Translations under genes and position numbers: made by a program | Assembly: GCF_037414475.1 (NCBI RefSeq) | Contig: NZ_CP147913.1 | Coordinates: 7,624,001-7,688,000 of the forward strand | From: Myxococcus stipitatus | GTDB taxonomy: Bacteria > Myxococcota > Myxococcia > Myxococcales > Myxococcaceae | Length of the DNA: 64,000 nucleotides | Reading direction: 5' to 3' | Notes under the pieces: model-generated | What the model was told of the DNA's origin: nothing | The model's database searches: none | What the model saw: only the letters and a program-made list of their open reading frames with translations | Part shown: positions 43,460-52,398 of the stretch, piece by piece | How the letters are laid out: every line of letters begins with the position of its first letter | How positions within the stretch are numbered: position 1 is the first letter of the stretch

Positions 43460-44167
43460 TCAGGTCTCCACCTGGCCCAGGTTGGCGTGCAGCACGGCGC
43501 CATTCACCGTGGCGGTGGTGGCGCAGAAGTAGAGGACGTGGGCGATCTCCTCCGGAGTGATGAGTCGCCCGAAGGTGGACTTGGAGGCGATGGTGGCCCG
43601 GAGCTCGGGCTTGTCGCCCAGGTGCTCGCGCAGCAGCTCCGTGTCGGTGAAGCCGGGGCACACGCAAGCGGTGTGGATGCGTGTGCCCACCAGGTCCTGG
43701 CAGGTGGCGCGCATCAGCCCGACGAGCGCGTGCTTGGACGTCACGTACGTGGCGTTGCCCCGCACGGCCTTCTCCGACAGCGTGGAGCCCACGTAGAGGA
43801 TGGAGGAGCCCTCGCTCAGGTATGGCCGCGTCAGGCGGTTGAGCACCGCGGGCGCGACCAGGTTGACCTCCAGCACCCGGCGCACGTGCTCCGCGGTGAG
43901 CATCAGCGCGTCGTCATGCTCATAGAGCGCGGCGTTGTGCACCAGGCTGACGCGCCGGGGGGAGGGGCCCACGGTGTCTCGCAGCGTGGCCTCCACGCGG
44001 GGCTCCCAGTCTCGCGAGCCCAGGTCCACGCTCAGGTCCACGACACCAGGCACGCCGCTCGGGCCGCGTGACAGGTTCAGCACGCCCCAGCCTTCTTGCC
44101 GGAAGCGCGCCGCCGCCGCCTGGCCGATGCCCCGGCTGGCGCCCGTGATGATGGCCCAGTCCTTCAC
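43460..44167 (-). CDS. Short-chain dehydrogenase/reductase, sepiapterin-reductase-like context
   Basis: 235 residues. Rossmann motif TGASRGIGQA, VHNAAL (the NAG position), and the catalytic Ser in YVGSTLSE with YVTSK (YxxxK). Start GTG 44167 (MKDWAIITGASRGIG) has GGGAGG upstream and overlaps the stop of the PTPS-like gene by GTGA. The tight coupling with a pteridine-type synthase suggests a role reducing a pterin side chain, as sepiapterin reductase does; that is inference. By sequence alone only SDR is secure. Confidence 0.85.
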   Translation of the reverse strand: MKDWAIITGASRGIGQAAAARFRQEGWGVLNLSRGPSGVPGVVDLSVDLGSRDWEPRVEATLRDTVGPSPRRVSLVHNAALYEHDDALMLTAEHVRRVLEVNLVAPAVLNRLTRPYLSEGSSILYVGSTLSEKAVRGNATYVTSKHALVGLMRATCQDLVGTRIHTACVCPGFTDTELLREHLGDKPELRATIASKSTFGRLITPEEIAHVLYFCATTATVNGAVLHANLGQVET

Positions 44168-44658
44168 GCCGCCTCCCACTCCCACGAGGACCACTGCCCG
44201 GGCCCGGAGGCGCACTTCACCACCAGCTTGAGGACACCATCGCGGCGCATCGCCGAGCCATCCCCCACCAGCTCCTCGCCGAAGACGCGCGCCAATTCCT
44301 CCAGCGTCACGTTTGCCACCGGGAGCACCGTCACGTCCCGGGCGAGGAAGTGGAGCTCCTCGCCGTTGAAGCGCGCGAGCACGTTCCCCTTCGCGTCCCG
44401 CTCCAGCTTCAGGTGCGGGGAGCGGTCCGGCAGGAAGAAGGTCTCGTTCCAGGCGTGGCAGCGCTCGATGATGGTCCGCTTCAGCGGGCCGTAGTCGGAG
44501 AGCATGCCGTTGTCGGTCACCTCTCCCGTCAGGGCGACGAAGACGGTGAAGTTGTGGCCGTGCAGGTTCTCTCGATGAGTCGCCGAGAAGATGGTGAAGT
44601 GCCCGGCCGAGAACTTCATCTCTTCCTTGTGGAGCTCGAGGGTCGTCGTGCGTGGCAT
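44164..44658 (-). CDS. 6-pyruvoyl-tetrahydropterin synthase-like protein
   Basis: 164 residues; ATG 44658 (MPRTTTLELHKEEM) has a GGGGGG stretch just upstream. The PTPS fold motifs are present: FSAGHF and LHGHNF for zinc, and LSDYGPLKRTI. It lacks the Cys four residues before HGH that is seen in queD nearby; the position is Arg, followed by Glu (HRENLHGH). The catalytic residue therefore differs, and the reaction may differ from QueD. It has an insertion (about 90-115) not in QueD. Coupled by GTGA overlap to the reductase gene. Confidence 0.82.
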   Translation of the reverse strand: MPRTTTLELHKEEMKFSAGHFTIFSATHRENLHGHNFTVFVALTGEVTDNGMLSDYGPLKRTIIERCHAWNETFFLPDRSPHLKLERDAKGNVLARFNGEELHFLARDVTVLPVANVTLEELARVFGEELVGDGSAMRRDGVLKLVVKCASGPGQWSSWEWEAA

Positions 44659-44776
44659 GGGCCCCCCAGGGGTTAGCATCAAGCCCCATCCACCTCAACG
44701 GGCCCGGGTGCTGGAAGTGTCACGCCCTTGCACGTCCTGGCGCCGCGGTGGGGGAATGCGCGATTCTGGAGGGTGA

Positions 44777-46150
44777 ATGCTCTGGTCCCTGCTCACGCTG
44801 GGTGTGCTCCTGTCGGCGAAGCCGCCGCCGGGCGAGACAGTCTTCGTCCCGTGTCCTCAATCCACCCCCGAGTGGGCCGCGGCCCAGGAGCGCCTCCTGG
44901 CCCTGGATGCCCGGATGGGCGAGTTGCCGGACGAGGACGATGCCCGGCCCGTGGTGGAGGCCCTGCGGGAGCTGTTGAAGTCCCGCTGCTTCGAGATGAG
45001 CCGGGAGGAGGATTCGCCCTTGATGGAGGACGAGCCCCCTCCGGCGCTGTCCCTGAAGGCGTGGTGGCGGGACGGAGGCCGGACGTGGGTGGCGTCCTAT
45101 CTGGAGCTGGGCAAGCCGGGCGTGCGCATGGTGGTGCTGCCGCCCTCGGTGCGCCCGGTGCTGGTGCGCGAGACGGCGAAGCCGGACCACCGGCTGGCGT
45201 CGCTCCTGTGCTCGGCCGCGGACCGCGACTGCGCGAAGCAGATGGAGACGTGGACCGCCCAGGTCGATGTGGCCTTCGCCCGTGAGCGCGAGCGCCAGGG
45301 GACGTCCTCGCGGCTCGCGGAGAAGCTCTCCCAGATGTGCGAGGAGTCGGCCCGCAAGAGGCCCACGCGCTGGCGCTACACCGCCTGGCGGCAGTGCCAG
45401 CGCAACTCCGACAGATATGCCCCCCAGCCCCTCGTGGTCCGCATGCGGGCGCCGGAGGACGGCTGGCTGGTGATGCGGGGACGCCGCGGGCATCACTCCT
45501 TCTGCGACGAGGTGCGCGCCTACCACCTGGGCACGGGCACGGCCTGGGTGTCCCAGAGCTGCAGCGAGCTGTCCCTCTACGAGGACCAGGAGCGGTTGGG
45601 ACAGGTGGACGTCAAGGCCACCGACGACGCCCGGCGCGCCGAGGTGGCGGTGGGGACCGTGTCGCTCGAGCAGCTGCGGGAGGTGGCCCGAGCGGTGTTG
45701 CTGGCCGACGAGCCCATGGCGCATGGGCGCGCGGCGGCCACCCCGGTTCCGGTGCCGGAGGGCTACCGGATCGAATGGCGGGAGCGAAAGTCGGGCCTGT
45801 CCTCCGTGGGCATGGGCGGAGGCGCGGGCTGGTTCACCAGCGGGCAGACCCGCCTGAACTGGGCCTGGTTTCCGCCCGGCCGCGCCGAGCCGCTGTCGGG
45901 CGAGCTGACCTGGCCCGACTCGGCCCAGCCCGCCGAGGACCACGCCGACCGCCGCATCGTCGAGATGGAGGAGACCTTCAAGAGCGGCTGCCCCGCGCGC
46001 GCCGTGCCCCTCGCGCTGCTCGACGTCACCAAGCCCCCTGGCGTCAACCGGCTCGACGCTCCCTCAGGGGTGGCCCGGCCGCAGGACGACCGCCTCACCG
46101 CGCTCCGGAACTGGCAGCCCCCTCCGGGCTGCGCCGCTCCCCAGGAGTAA
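44777..46150 (+). CDS. Hypothetical secreted protein
   Basis: 457 residues. A short signal-peptide-like start (LWSLLTLGVLLSA) is followed by a mature protein with eight or more Cys residues and many Trp, e.g. YTAWRQCQRNSDRY, GHHSFCDEVRAYHLG and WVSQSCSEL. These suggest disulfides and a periplasmic or extracellular location. I recognise no family. The region from about 330 (EWRERKSGLSSVGMGGGAGW) may be a second domain. Single gene, divergent from the PTPS-like gene with 118 bp between starts. Confidence 0.7.
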   Translation: MLWSLLTLGVLLSAKPPPGETVFVPCPQSTPEWAAAQERLLALDARMGELPDEDDARPVVEALRELLKSRCFEMSREEDSPLMEDEPPPALSLKAWWRDGGRTWVASYLELGKPGVRMVVLPPSVRPVLVRETAKPDHRLASLLCSAADRDCAKQMETWTAQVDVAFARERERQGTSSRLAEKLSQMCEESARKRPTRWRYTAWRQCQRNSDRYAPQPLVVRMRAPEDGWLVMRGRRGHHSFCDEVRAYHLGTGTAWVSQSCSELSLYEDQERLGQVDVKATDDARRAEVAVGTVSLEQLREVARAVLLADEPMAHGRAAATPVPVPEGYRIEWRERKSGLSSVGMGGGAGWFTSGQTRLNWAWFPPGRAEPLSGELTWPDSAQPAEDHADRRIVEMEETFKSGCPARAVPLALLDVTKPPGVNRLDAPSGVARPQDDRLTALRNWQPPPGCAAPQE

Positions 46151-46552
46151 TTCCTTCCGCCCAGCCGCGTTTCTCCCAGCACGTGGGAAGAATGCGTTGC
46201 GAACCTCGCGAGGGGGCAATTAGTAATGGGAAATGTTGCAAATTACCTCGCCGGTGAGGCGTGTCAGGTTCCAAGCGCGAGATTCGTCGGCGCGCTGTTG
46301 TTGTCATTTCTCGCGATAGCGCTTCATCGGGTCTCGTGTGGGGGGACCGTACCCGCTCGATGACCTGGTGTTCCGCGGTCGCGGTTCCCAGCTCACAGTC
46401 CTCGGCAAGAGCGTCACCCGGCGGTGAGTTCCGCTGGCCGGGAGACGTGTGTGTCGTTGTTCCCTGTCCTGTAACCCAAGGGACCCCCCGTCAGCGCGCG
46501 TGGGCGCGAGCGCTCGGGGTGTGTCCCCACCCCTGGAAGTCTGGAGTCCGTC
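46151..46552. other. Upstream region of the first RND operon
   Basis: 402 bp without a supported gene. It contains a conspicuously AT-rich island (about 46218-46245, including AATTAGTAATGGG and TTGCAAATTA) in otherwise GC-rich DNA. Immediately after it comes the near-palindrome CCTCGCCGGTGAGG (46246-46259). This is a reasonable place for a promoter and a repressor site for the pump operon. Confidence 0.45.
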
Positions 46553-47743
46553 ATGAATTGGAGACGTGCAGCGGTGGGAGGGGCGTTGGCCCTCCCGCTG
46601 GTGGTGGGCGGTCTTGTCCTCGCGAAGGGCGAGGGCGCGGAGTCGCCAGGTGGAGCCCCGAGCGCCCCGGTGCCCGCGACTCCCGTCGTCGCAGCCGACG
46701 TCATCAGCCGGCAGGTGGCTGACGCCGCCGAGTTCACCGGCGTGCTCGCGGCGGTGCACAGCGTGGAGCTGCGGCCCCGCGTGGGTGGCTACATCGAGTC
46801 GGTCCGCTTCGCCGAGGGCGGGCTCGTCACCGCGGGGCAGGTCTTGTTCCAGCTCGACGCGCGCACCTACGAGGCGGTGCTCGCGCGCACCAAGGCGGAC
46901 CTGCTCCAGGCCGAGGAGCGGCGCACGCTCGCGGAGAAGCGGTTCGAGCGTGGTGAGAAGCTGGTCGCCGAGCAGGCCATCTCCCAAGGCGACTTCGATG
47001 TGCTGGTCGCCGAGCGCGCGGAGTCCCGGGCGCGAGTCGAGTCCGCGAAGGCGGCGGTGCGCGCGGCGGAGATCGACCTCCAGGACACGCGCGTGCGTGC
47101 GCCGGTCAGCGGCCGGGTGGGGCGAGCCCTGGTGACGCAGGGCAACCTGGTGAGCGGCGGCAGCGCCAACGCCACGGTGCTCACCACGGTCATCTCGGTG
47201 GAGCCGTACTACGTCTACTTCGACGTGGACGAGACGACGTACCTGCGCTTCTCCGGCGCGTCCTCGGGCGCTCGCGGCAAGGATGGCCGGGTCACCTCGG
47301 TGCCTGTCCGCGTGGCGCTGAGGGGCGAGGAGGGCTTCTCTCGCGAGGCCCGGCTCGACTTCCTGGACAACCAGGTGTCGGCGGAGACGGGCACGGCGCG
47401 GGCTCGGGCGGTGTTGCCCAATCCGGATGGGAAGCTGACGGCGGGGTTGTACGCCCGCGTGCGGCTGGAGACGGGCGCGGCGCGTCCCACCCTCCTCATC
47501 CAGGACCAGGCGGTGGCCACGGACCAGAAGGGCCGCTACGTGCTGGTGGTCCGTGGGGACCAGACGTTGGAGCAGCGGCGGGTGGAGTTGGGACCCCTCG
47601 ATGGGGGCCTGCGCGTGGTGCGCGGGGGCCTGTCGGCGGGTGAGCGGGTGGTCCTCAAGGGGTTGGCCCGGCCGGGCATGAAGGTGGCGCCGACGGTGGT
47701 GGCCATGGCCGACTCCGAACATGTTGGAGGCGCACGGCCGTGA
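46553..47743 (+). CDS. RND efflux periplasmic adaptor
   Basis: 396 residues of the membrane-fusion-protein family (AcrA/MexA-like). N-terminal membrane anchor (ALALPLVVGGLVLA), biotinyl-lipoyl-like halves (ELRPRVGGYIESVRFAEGGLV and DTRVRAPVSGRVGRA) flanking a helical hairpin, then beta-barrel and membrane-proximal domains (LRVVRGGLSAGERVVLKGL). No lipobox, so it is anchored by an uncleaved or cleaved signal rather than lipidated. The stop overlaps the pump gene start (GTGA). Confidence 0.92.
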   Translation: MNWRRAAVGGALALPLVVGGLVLAKGEGAESPGGAPSAPVPATPVVAADVISRQVADAAEFTGVLAAVHSVELRPRVGGYIESVRFAEGGLVTAGQVLFQLDARTYEAVLARTKADLLQAEERRTLAEKRFERGEKLVAEQAISQGDFDVLVAERAESRARVESAKAAVRAAEIDLQDTRVRAPVSGRVGRALVTQGNLVSGGSANATVLTTVISVEPYYVYFDVDETTYLRFSGASSGARGKDGRVTSVPVRVALRGEEGFSREARLDFLDNQVSAETGTARARAVLPNPDGKLTAGLYARVRLETGAARPTLLIQDQAVATDQKGRYVLVVRGDQTLEQRRVELGPLDGGLRVVRGGLSAGERVVLKGLARPGMKVAPTVVAMADSEHVGGARP

Positions 47744-50700
47744 AGTTCGCGCACTTTTTCGTCGACCGGCCCATCTTCGCGGCCGTGTTGTCCGTGCTGC
47801 TGCTGATTGGCGGCGGCTTGTCCCTCACGCAGTTGCCCTTGGCTGAGTACCCCGCCGTGTCACCGCCCACCGTGGTGGTGAGCGCGGCCTATCCCGGCGC
47901 GAACCCCTCCGTCATCGCGGAGACCGTCGCCGCGCCGCTGGAGCAGGCCATCAACGGCGTGGAGGGCATGCTCTACATGTCCTCGCAGTCCACCACCGAC
48001 GGCCGGGTGGCGTTGACCATCACCTTCGGCATGGAGGTGGACGCCGACACCGCGACGGTGCAGGTGCAGAACCGAGTGGCGCGGGCGATACCGCGCCTGC
48101 CTCCAGAGGTGCAGCGGCTGGGCGTCATGACGGAGAAGACGAGCCCGGACATGCTGCTGGTGGTGCACCTGATCTCCCCCGATGGGAAGCTGGACCCGCT
48201 CTACCTCTCCAACTACGCGGTGCTCCAGGTGAAGGACGTGCTCCAGCGCGTCTCGGGCGTGGGCGGCGTGGGCGTGTGGGGCGCGGGTGAGTACAGCATG
48301 CGCGTCTGGTTGGACCCGCAGCTGCTCGCCGCGCGCAACCTCACCGCGAGCGACGTGGTGAACGCCATCCGCGAGCAGAACGTGCAGGTGGCGGCGGGTG
48401 TGGTGGGGCAGCAGCCGGATGAGCGCTCCGCCTTCCAACTCACCGTCACCACGCAGGGGCGGCTCACGGACGAGGAGCAGTTCCGCGACATCGTGGTGAA
48501 GGTCGGCGAGGCCGGGCAGGTGACCCGGCTGCGCGACGTGGCCCGGGTGGAGTTGGGCGCCAACAACTACTCGGTGCGCGCCCGGTTGGATGGGAAGCCC
48601 GCGGTGGCCATCGGCATCAACCAGGCCTCCGGCTCCAACGCGCTGGACGTGTCCGCGGGAATCCGCGCCCGGATGGAGGAGCTGAGCAAGGCCTTCCCCG
48701 AGGGCATGGAGTACCGCATCGTCTACGACCCGACCCTCTTCGTGCGCTCGTCCATCGCCAACGTGGTGCAGACGCTGGCGGAGGCGGTGGTGCTGGTGGT
48801 GCTGGTGGTGCTGCTGTTCCTCCAGACGTGGCGCGCCTCCATCATCCCGCTGGCGGCGGTGCCCGTGTCGCTGGTGGGCACGGCGGCGGTGATGCAGATG
48901 ATGGGCTTCTCGCTCAACACGCTGTCGCTCTTCGGGTTGGTGCTCTCCATCGGCATCGTGGTGGATGACGCCATCGTCGTGGTGGAGAACGTGGAGCGGC
49001 ACATCGAGCAGGGCTCCAGTCCCAAGGAAGCGGCCCGCAAGGCGATGACCGAAGTGACGGGCCCCATCATCGCGATTACCTCCGTGTTGTCCGCGGTCTT
49101 CATTCCCACGGCGTTCCTGGGCGGCCTGACGGGTCAGTTCTACCGGCAGTTCGCGTTGACCATCGCCATCTCCACCATCCTCTCGGCCTTCAACTCGCTC
49201 ACGCTCAGCCCGGCGCTCGCCGGAGTCCTGCTGCGCGGGCACCATGGCCCCAAGGATGGCCTCACGCGCTTCATGGAGAAGGCGTTCGGCGGCTGGCTCT
49301 TCCGTCCCTTCAACCGCTTCTTCGACAAGGCCTCCGCGGGCTACGTGTCGCTGGTGCGGCGGGTGGTGCGCATCAGCGTGGTGGCGCTGGCCCTCTACGT
49401 GGGCCTCCTGGGCCTGACGTGGCTGGGCTTCAAGAAGGTCCCCGCGGGCTTCGTCCCCATGCAGGACAAGTACTACCTGGTGGGCCTGGCGCAGCTGCCA
49501 CCGGCCTCGTCGCTGGAGCGCACGGACGCGGTGGTGAAGGAGATGTCGGAGCTGATGCTGAAGGAGAAGGGCGTGGCCAACGTGGTCGCCTTCACGGGGC
49601 TCTCCATCAACGGCTTCGTCAGCTCTCCCAATTCAGCGGTGGTGTTCGCCATCCTGGATGACTTCGAGAAGCGCAAGTCGCCGGACCTGTCGGCGAACGC
49701 GATCGCGGGTCGCCTCCAGGGGAAGTTGGGGGGCATCGAGGAGGGCTTCGCGGCCGTGTTCCCTCCGCCTCCGGTGCCGGGCATGGGCACGTTGGCGGGC
49801 TTCAAGCTCCAGGTGGAGGACCGCGCGGGTCTGGGGCCGGAGGCGCTCTACTCGGCCACCCAGGCGTTGGTTCAGAAGGCGTCGGCGGACCCCTCGCTGA
49901 CGGGGCTGATGACGACCTTCGAAATCAACGTGCCCCAGCTCCACGCGGACGTGGACCGGGTGAAGGCGAAGCAGCAGGGCGTCCCGTTGAGCTCCGTCTT
50001 CGAGACGCTCCAGATTCAGCTGGGCTCGCTCTACGTGAATGACTTCAACCGCTTTGGCCGCACGTATCAGGTGAACGTCCAGGCGGACACGAAGCACCGC
50101 AAGGAGGCGGAGGACATCGGCCGGCTCCAGGTGCGCAACGAGCGGGGCGGCATGGTGCCGTTGGCCACGCTGGTGGACGTGGGGCCGTCGTTCGGTCCGG
50201 ACCAGGTGCTGCGGTACAACGGGTACCCGGCCGCGGACATCAACGGCGCGGCGGCTCCGGGCGTGAGCACGGGACAGGCCGTGGCGGCGATGGAGCGGCT
50301 GGCGGCGGAGACACTCCCGGCGGGGATGACGTTCGAGTGGACCGACCTGACGTACCAGGAGAAGCTCGCGGGCAGCGAAGGGTTGTTCGTCTTCCCGTTG
50401 GCCATCCTGCTGGCGTTCCTCATCCTGGCGGCGCAGTACAACAGCTGGACCTTGCCGCTGGCGGTGTTGCTGACGGTTCCGCTCGCGCTGCTCAGCGCTC
50501 TGGTGGGCGTGTGGTTCGTGGATGGGGACAACAACATCTTCACGCAGATTGGCCTCGTGGTGTTGGTGGGCCTGGCGGCGAAGAACGCCATCCTCATCGT
50601 CGAGTTCGCCAAGGCGCAGGAGGATGAAGGCATGGGGGTGGTGCAGGCGGCGCTCGAGGCGTGCCGGCTGCGTCTGCGGCCCATCCTGATGACCTCCATC

Positions 50701-50925
50701 GCCTTCATCATGGGTGTGGTTCCGCTGGCGCTGGCCACGGGCGCGGGCGCGGAGATGCGCCAGGCGATGGGCGTGGCGGTGTTCGCGGGCATGCTCGGCG
50801 TGACGCTGTTCGGTCTGGTGCTGACGCCCATCTTCTACATCGTCATCCGGAAGCTCGCGCTGCGTGGCGGGGAGCGTCCGGCCGCCGAGCTCCCGGCGGG
50901 AATGTCGGGAGCTGGAGGCCACTGA
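47740..50925 (+). CDS. RND-family multidrug efflux pump (HAE1/AcrB type)
   Basis: 1061 residues with twelve membrane spans and two large periplasmic loops. Start MKFAHFFVDRPIFAAVLS is typical. The proton-relay aspartates are in span 4 (IGIVVDDAIVVVENVERH), and a Lys lies in span 10 (GLAAKNAILIVEFAK). Drug-binding loop residues cannot be assigned to a substrate. It is coupled to the adaptor gene, and no outer-membrane factor is encoded here, so it must borrow a TolC from elsewhere. A strong terminator follows. Confidence 0.95.
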   Translation: MKFAHFFVDRPIFAAVLSVLLLIGGGLSLTQLPLAEYPAVSPPTVVVSAAYPGANPSVIAETVAAPLEQAINGVEGMLYMSSQSTTDGRVALTITFGMEVDADTATVQVQNRVARAIPRLPPEVQRLGVMTEKTSPDMLLVVHLISPDGKLDPLYLSNYAVLQVKDVLQRVSGVGGVGVWGAGEYSMRVWLDPQLLAARNLTASDVVNAIREQNVQVAAGVVGQQPDERSAFQLTVTTQGRLTDEEQFRDIVVKVGEAGQVTRLRDVARVELGANNYSVRARLDGKPAVAIGINQASGSNALDVSAGIRARMEELSKAFPEGMEYRIVYDPTLFVRSSIANVVQTLAEAVVLVVLVVLLFLQTWRASIIPLAAVPVSLVGTAAVMQMMGFSLNTLSLFGLVLSIGIVVDDAIVVVENVERHIEQGSSPKEAARKAMTEVTGPIIAITSVLSAVFIPTAFLGGLTGQFYRQFALTIAISTILSAFNSLTLSPALAGVLLRGHHGPKDGLTRFMEKAFGGWLFRPFNRFFDKASAGYVSLVRRVVRISVVALALYVGLLGLTWLGFKKVPAGFVPMQDKYYLVGLAQLPPASSLERTDAVVKEMSELMLKEKGVANVVAFTGLSINGFVSSPNSAVVFAILDDFEKRKSPDLSANAIAGRLQGKLGGIEEGFAAVFPPPPVPGMGTLAGFKLQVEDRAGLGPEALYSATQALVQKASADPSLTGLMTTFEINVPQLHADVDRVKAKQQGVPLSSVFETLQIQLGSLYVNDFNRFGRTYQVNVQADTKHRKEAEDIGRLQVRNERGGMVPLATLVDVGPSFGPDQVLRYNGYPAADINGAAAPGVSTGQAVAAMERLAAETLPAGMTFEWTDLTYQEKLAGSEGLFVFPLAILLAFLILAAQYNSWTLPLAVLLTVPLALLSALVGVWFVDGDNNIFTQIGLVVLVGLAAKNAILIVEFAKAQEDEGMGVVQAALEACRLRLRPILMTSIAFIMGVVPLALATGAGAEMRQAMGVAVFAGMLGVTLFGLVLTPIFYIVIRKLALRGGERPAAELPAGMSGAGGH

Positions 50926-50935
50926 AAAGCCCCAT

Positions 50936-50964
50936 GGCCCCCAGGACCGTTCGTCCTGGGGGCC
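50936..50964. terminator. Bidirectional terminator between convergent genes
   Basis: Perfect 12-bp inverted repeat GGCCCCCAGGAC (50936-50947) and GTCCTGGGGGCC (50953-50964) with a 5-nt loop. Read on the minus strand it is followed by a short T-run (GGGGCTTTTC), so it best terminates the beta-propeller gene; it also lies 10 bp after the pump gene. Confidence 0.8.
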
Positions 50965-50995
50965 GAGTGGGGGACTTCAGCCATCGAGAGGAATC

Positions 50996-52117
50996 TCAGG
51001 GGGCTGGGGTGGTCTCGATGCGGCCGAACAGGCCGTGCTTTTCATCATCGGGGCCCGACGTGAAGTACAGGGCGTTGGTGGGCTGGTCCTTCAGGCCGTT
51101 GCCGAAGCTCAGGCCCCACAGGCCCTTCAGTACGATGACCGTCCCATGGGGGTCTTGAAGCTGCCCGTCCAGCCTCCCCGTGGCGAGGTCGTATGCGTTG
51201 ATGGTCCCATCGCCAAAGTTGCCGACGAGCAGGCGCCCCGAGAAGCGGCCGAAGCTGGCCGGGGCGAGCGCCATGCCCCAGGGCGCGTTGAGGTTGCCTC
51301 GGGTAATCAGGCGGCGGATGAACCGGCCGTTCGCGTCGAAGACACTGATGAACCCCAGCCCCGCGCCCTTCACGTCATCGTGCTTCTTGTCATCCTGCTT
51401 CGCGTAGGTGACGTAGATGTCGCCCTGGATGGTCTGGATGCCGAAGGGGGCGAAGCCGTCGGGGAGGTTGGGGTCCTTGAAGTCCCCCGGCATCTTGGTG
51501 GCGGCGAAGTTGCTGTCGAAGACGTCCACCTTCGCGTTGTGGAAGTCCGTCGCGTACAAGAATGTCGCCGAGCCGTTGTTCGCGAGCGTGGCGCCCTTGT
51601 AGACGGCATTCGAGCTGGAGTTGTCCACGGCGGTGATGGCGTCGTTGGCGGCGGCGTCAGGATTCCAGCCCGCGACCAGGCCCTGCTCCGTCACGAAGAT
51701 GATGCGGGCGGGGACACTGTTGGCGCCACTCTTGACGGCGAAGCCGGTGGTGCCGTTGAAGATGATTCCCGTCGGGCCCGCGGGAGCCTGGGCGCCAGAT
51801 GGCAGGGGGATGTTGACGACGATTGGCTGGGCGTTGCCATTGCCGTCGTAGACGGTGGCCTTGCCCGTGCCGTTGTCGGCCACCCACAGGAAGCTCATGG
51901 GATTGAAGGTGAGCCCCCAGGGATTGACCAGGTTGTTGTCCGTGCGGTCGGCTTGCTCACTTCCGTCGGACACGAGGTTCCGCTTGCTGTAGGAGTTGGG
52001 CAGGCCCGTTGGTGCCTGGGCAACAGCCACTCCAGGAATGGCGGCCGCGGCAAGCGACAAGCCCAGCACATACTTCCCCCACCGCGGTTTCAGTGAACGA
52101 GTCGATGCGGTCTTCAT
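50996..52117 (-). CDS. Secreted TIGR03118-type beta-propeller protein
   Basis: 373 residues from ATG 52117 (MKTASTRSLKPRW), with AGGGGG 7 nt upstream. A signal peptide (VLGLSLAAAAIPGVAVAQA) is followed by propeller-like repeats: NLVNPWGLTFNPMSFLWVADNGTGKATVYDG-type (seen as NPWGLTFNPMSFLWVADN), PTGIIFNGTTGF, YATDFHNAKVDVFD, and NAPWGMALAPASFGRFSGRL. These match the TIGR03118 family, whose function is unknown. Extracellular or periplasmic. Single gene with its own terminator. Confidence 0.82.
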   Translation of the reverse strand: MKTASTRSLKPRWGKYVLGLSLAAAAIPGVAVAQAPTGLPNSYSKRNLVSDGSEQADRTDNNLVNPWGLTFNPMSFLWVADNGTGKATVYDGNGNAQPIVVNIPLPSGAQAPAGPTGIIFNGTTGFAVKSGANSVPARIIFVTEQGLVAGWNPDAAANDAITAVDNSSSNAVYKGATLANNGSATFLYATDFHNAKVDVFDSNFAATKMPGDFKDPNLPDGFAPFGIQTIQGDIYVTYAKQDDKKHDDVKGAGLGFISVFDANGRFIRRLITRGNLNAPWGMALAPASFGRFSGRLLVGNFGDGTINAYDLATGRLDGQLQDPHGTVIVLKGLWGLSFGNGLKDQPTNALYFTSGPDDEKHGLFGRIETTPAP

Positions 52118-52386
52118 GGATGCCCCCTCTCGTGTGTGCGTTTCACTGGGACGGTGCCGTCTGTGGAAAGCGTGAGGGTGCCCACCAGTCACCACAATCC
52201 GCCCCATGGGGCAGAGAAGTGGTGGAGGGAACTCAATGCGGGATTCTCGACGAGGCGGGTGCCCTGGCGGGGCATGCGGTCGCCGGGCCGCCCCGGCTTC
52301 GGGACTCGGCCCGGGGCACGTGCTCCGGGGCCGCGTCTGTTGCGTCACGGGTGCGGCATCTTCGTGGCGCCCGGCGCATGTGGCTC

Positions 52387-52392
52387 TAGACT
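52387..52392 (+). promoter_or_regulatory. Possible -10 element of the channel gene
   Basis: TAGACT lies 6 nt before GTG 52399. Like the dapF case this would give a leaderless transcript. No Shine-Dalgarno is visible. Confidence 0.3.
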
Positions 52393-52398
52393 GCCGCC

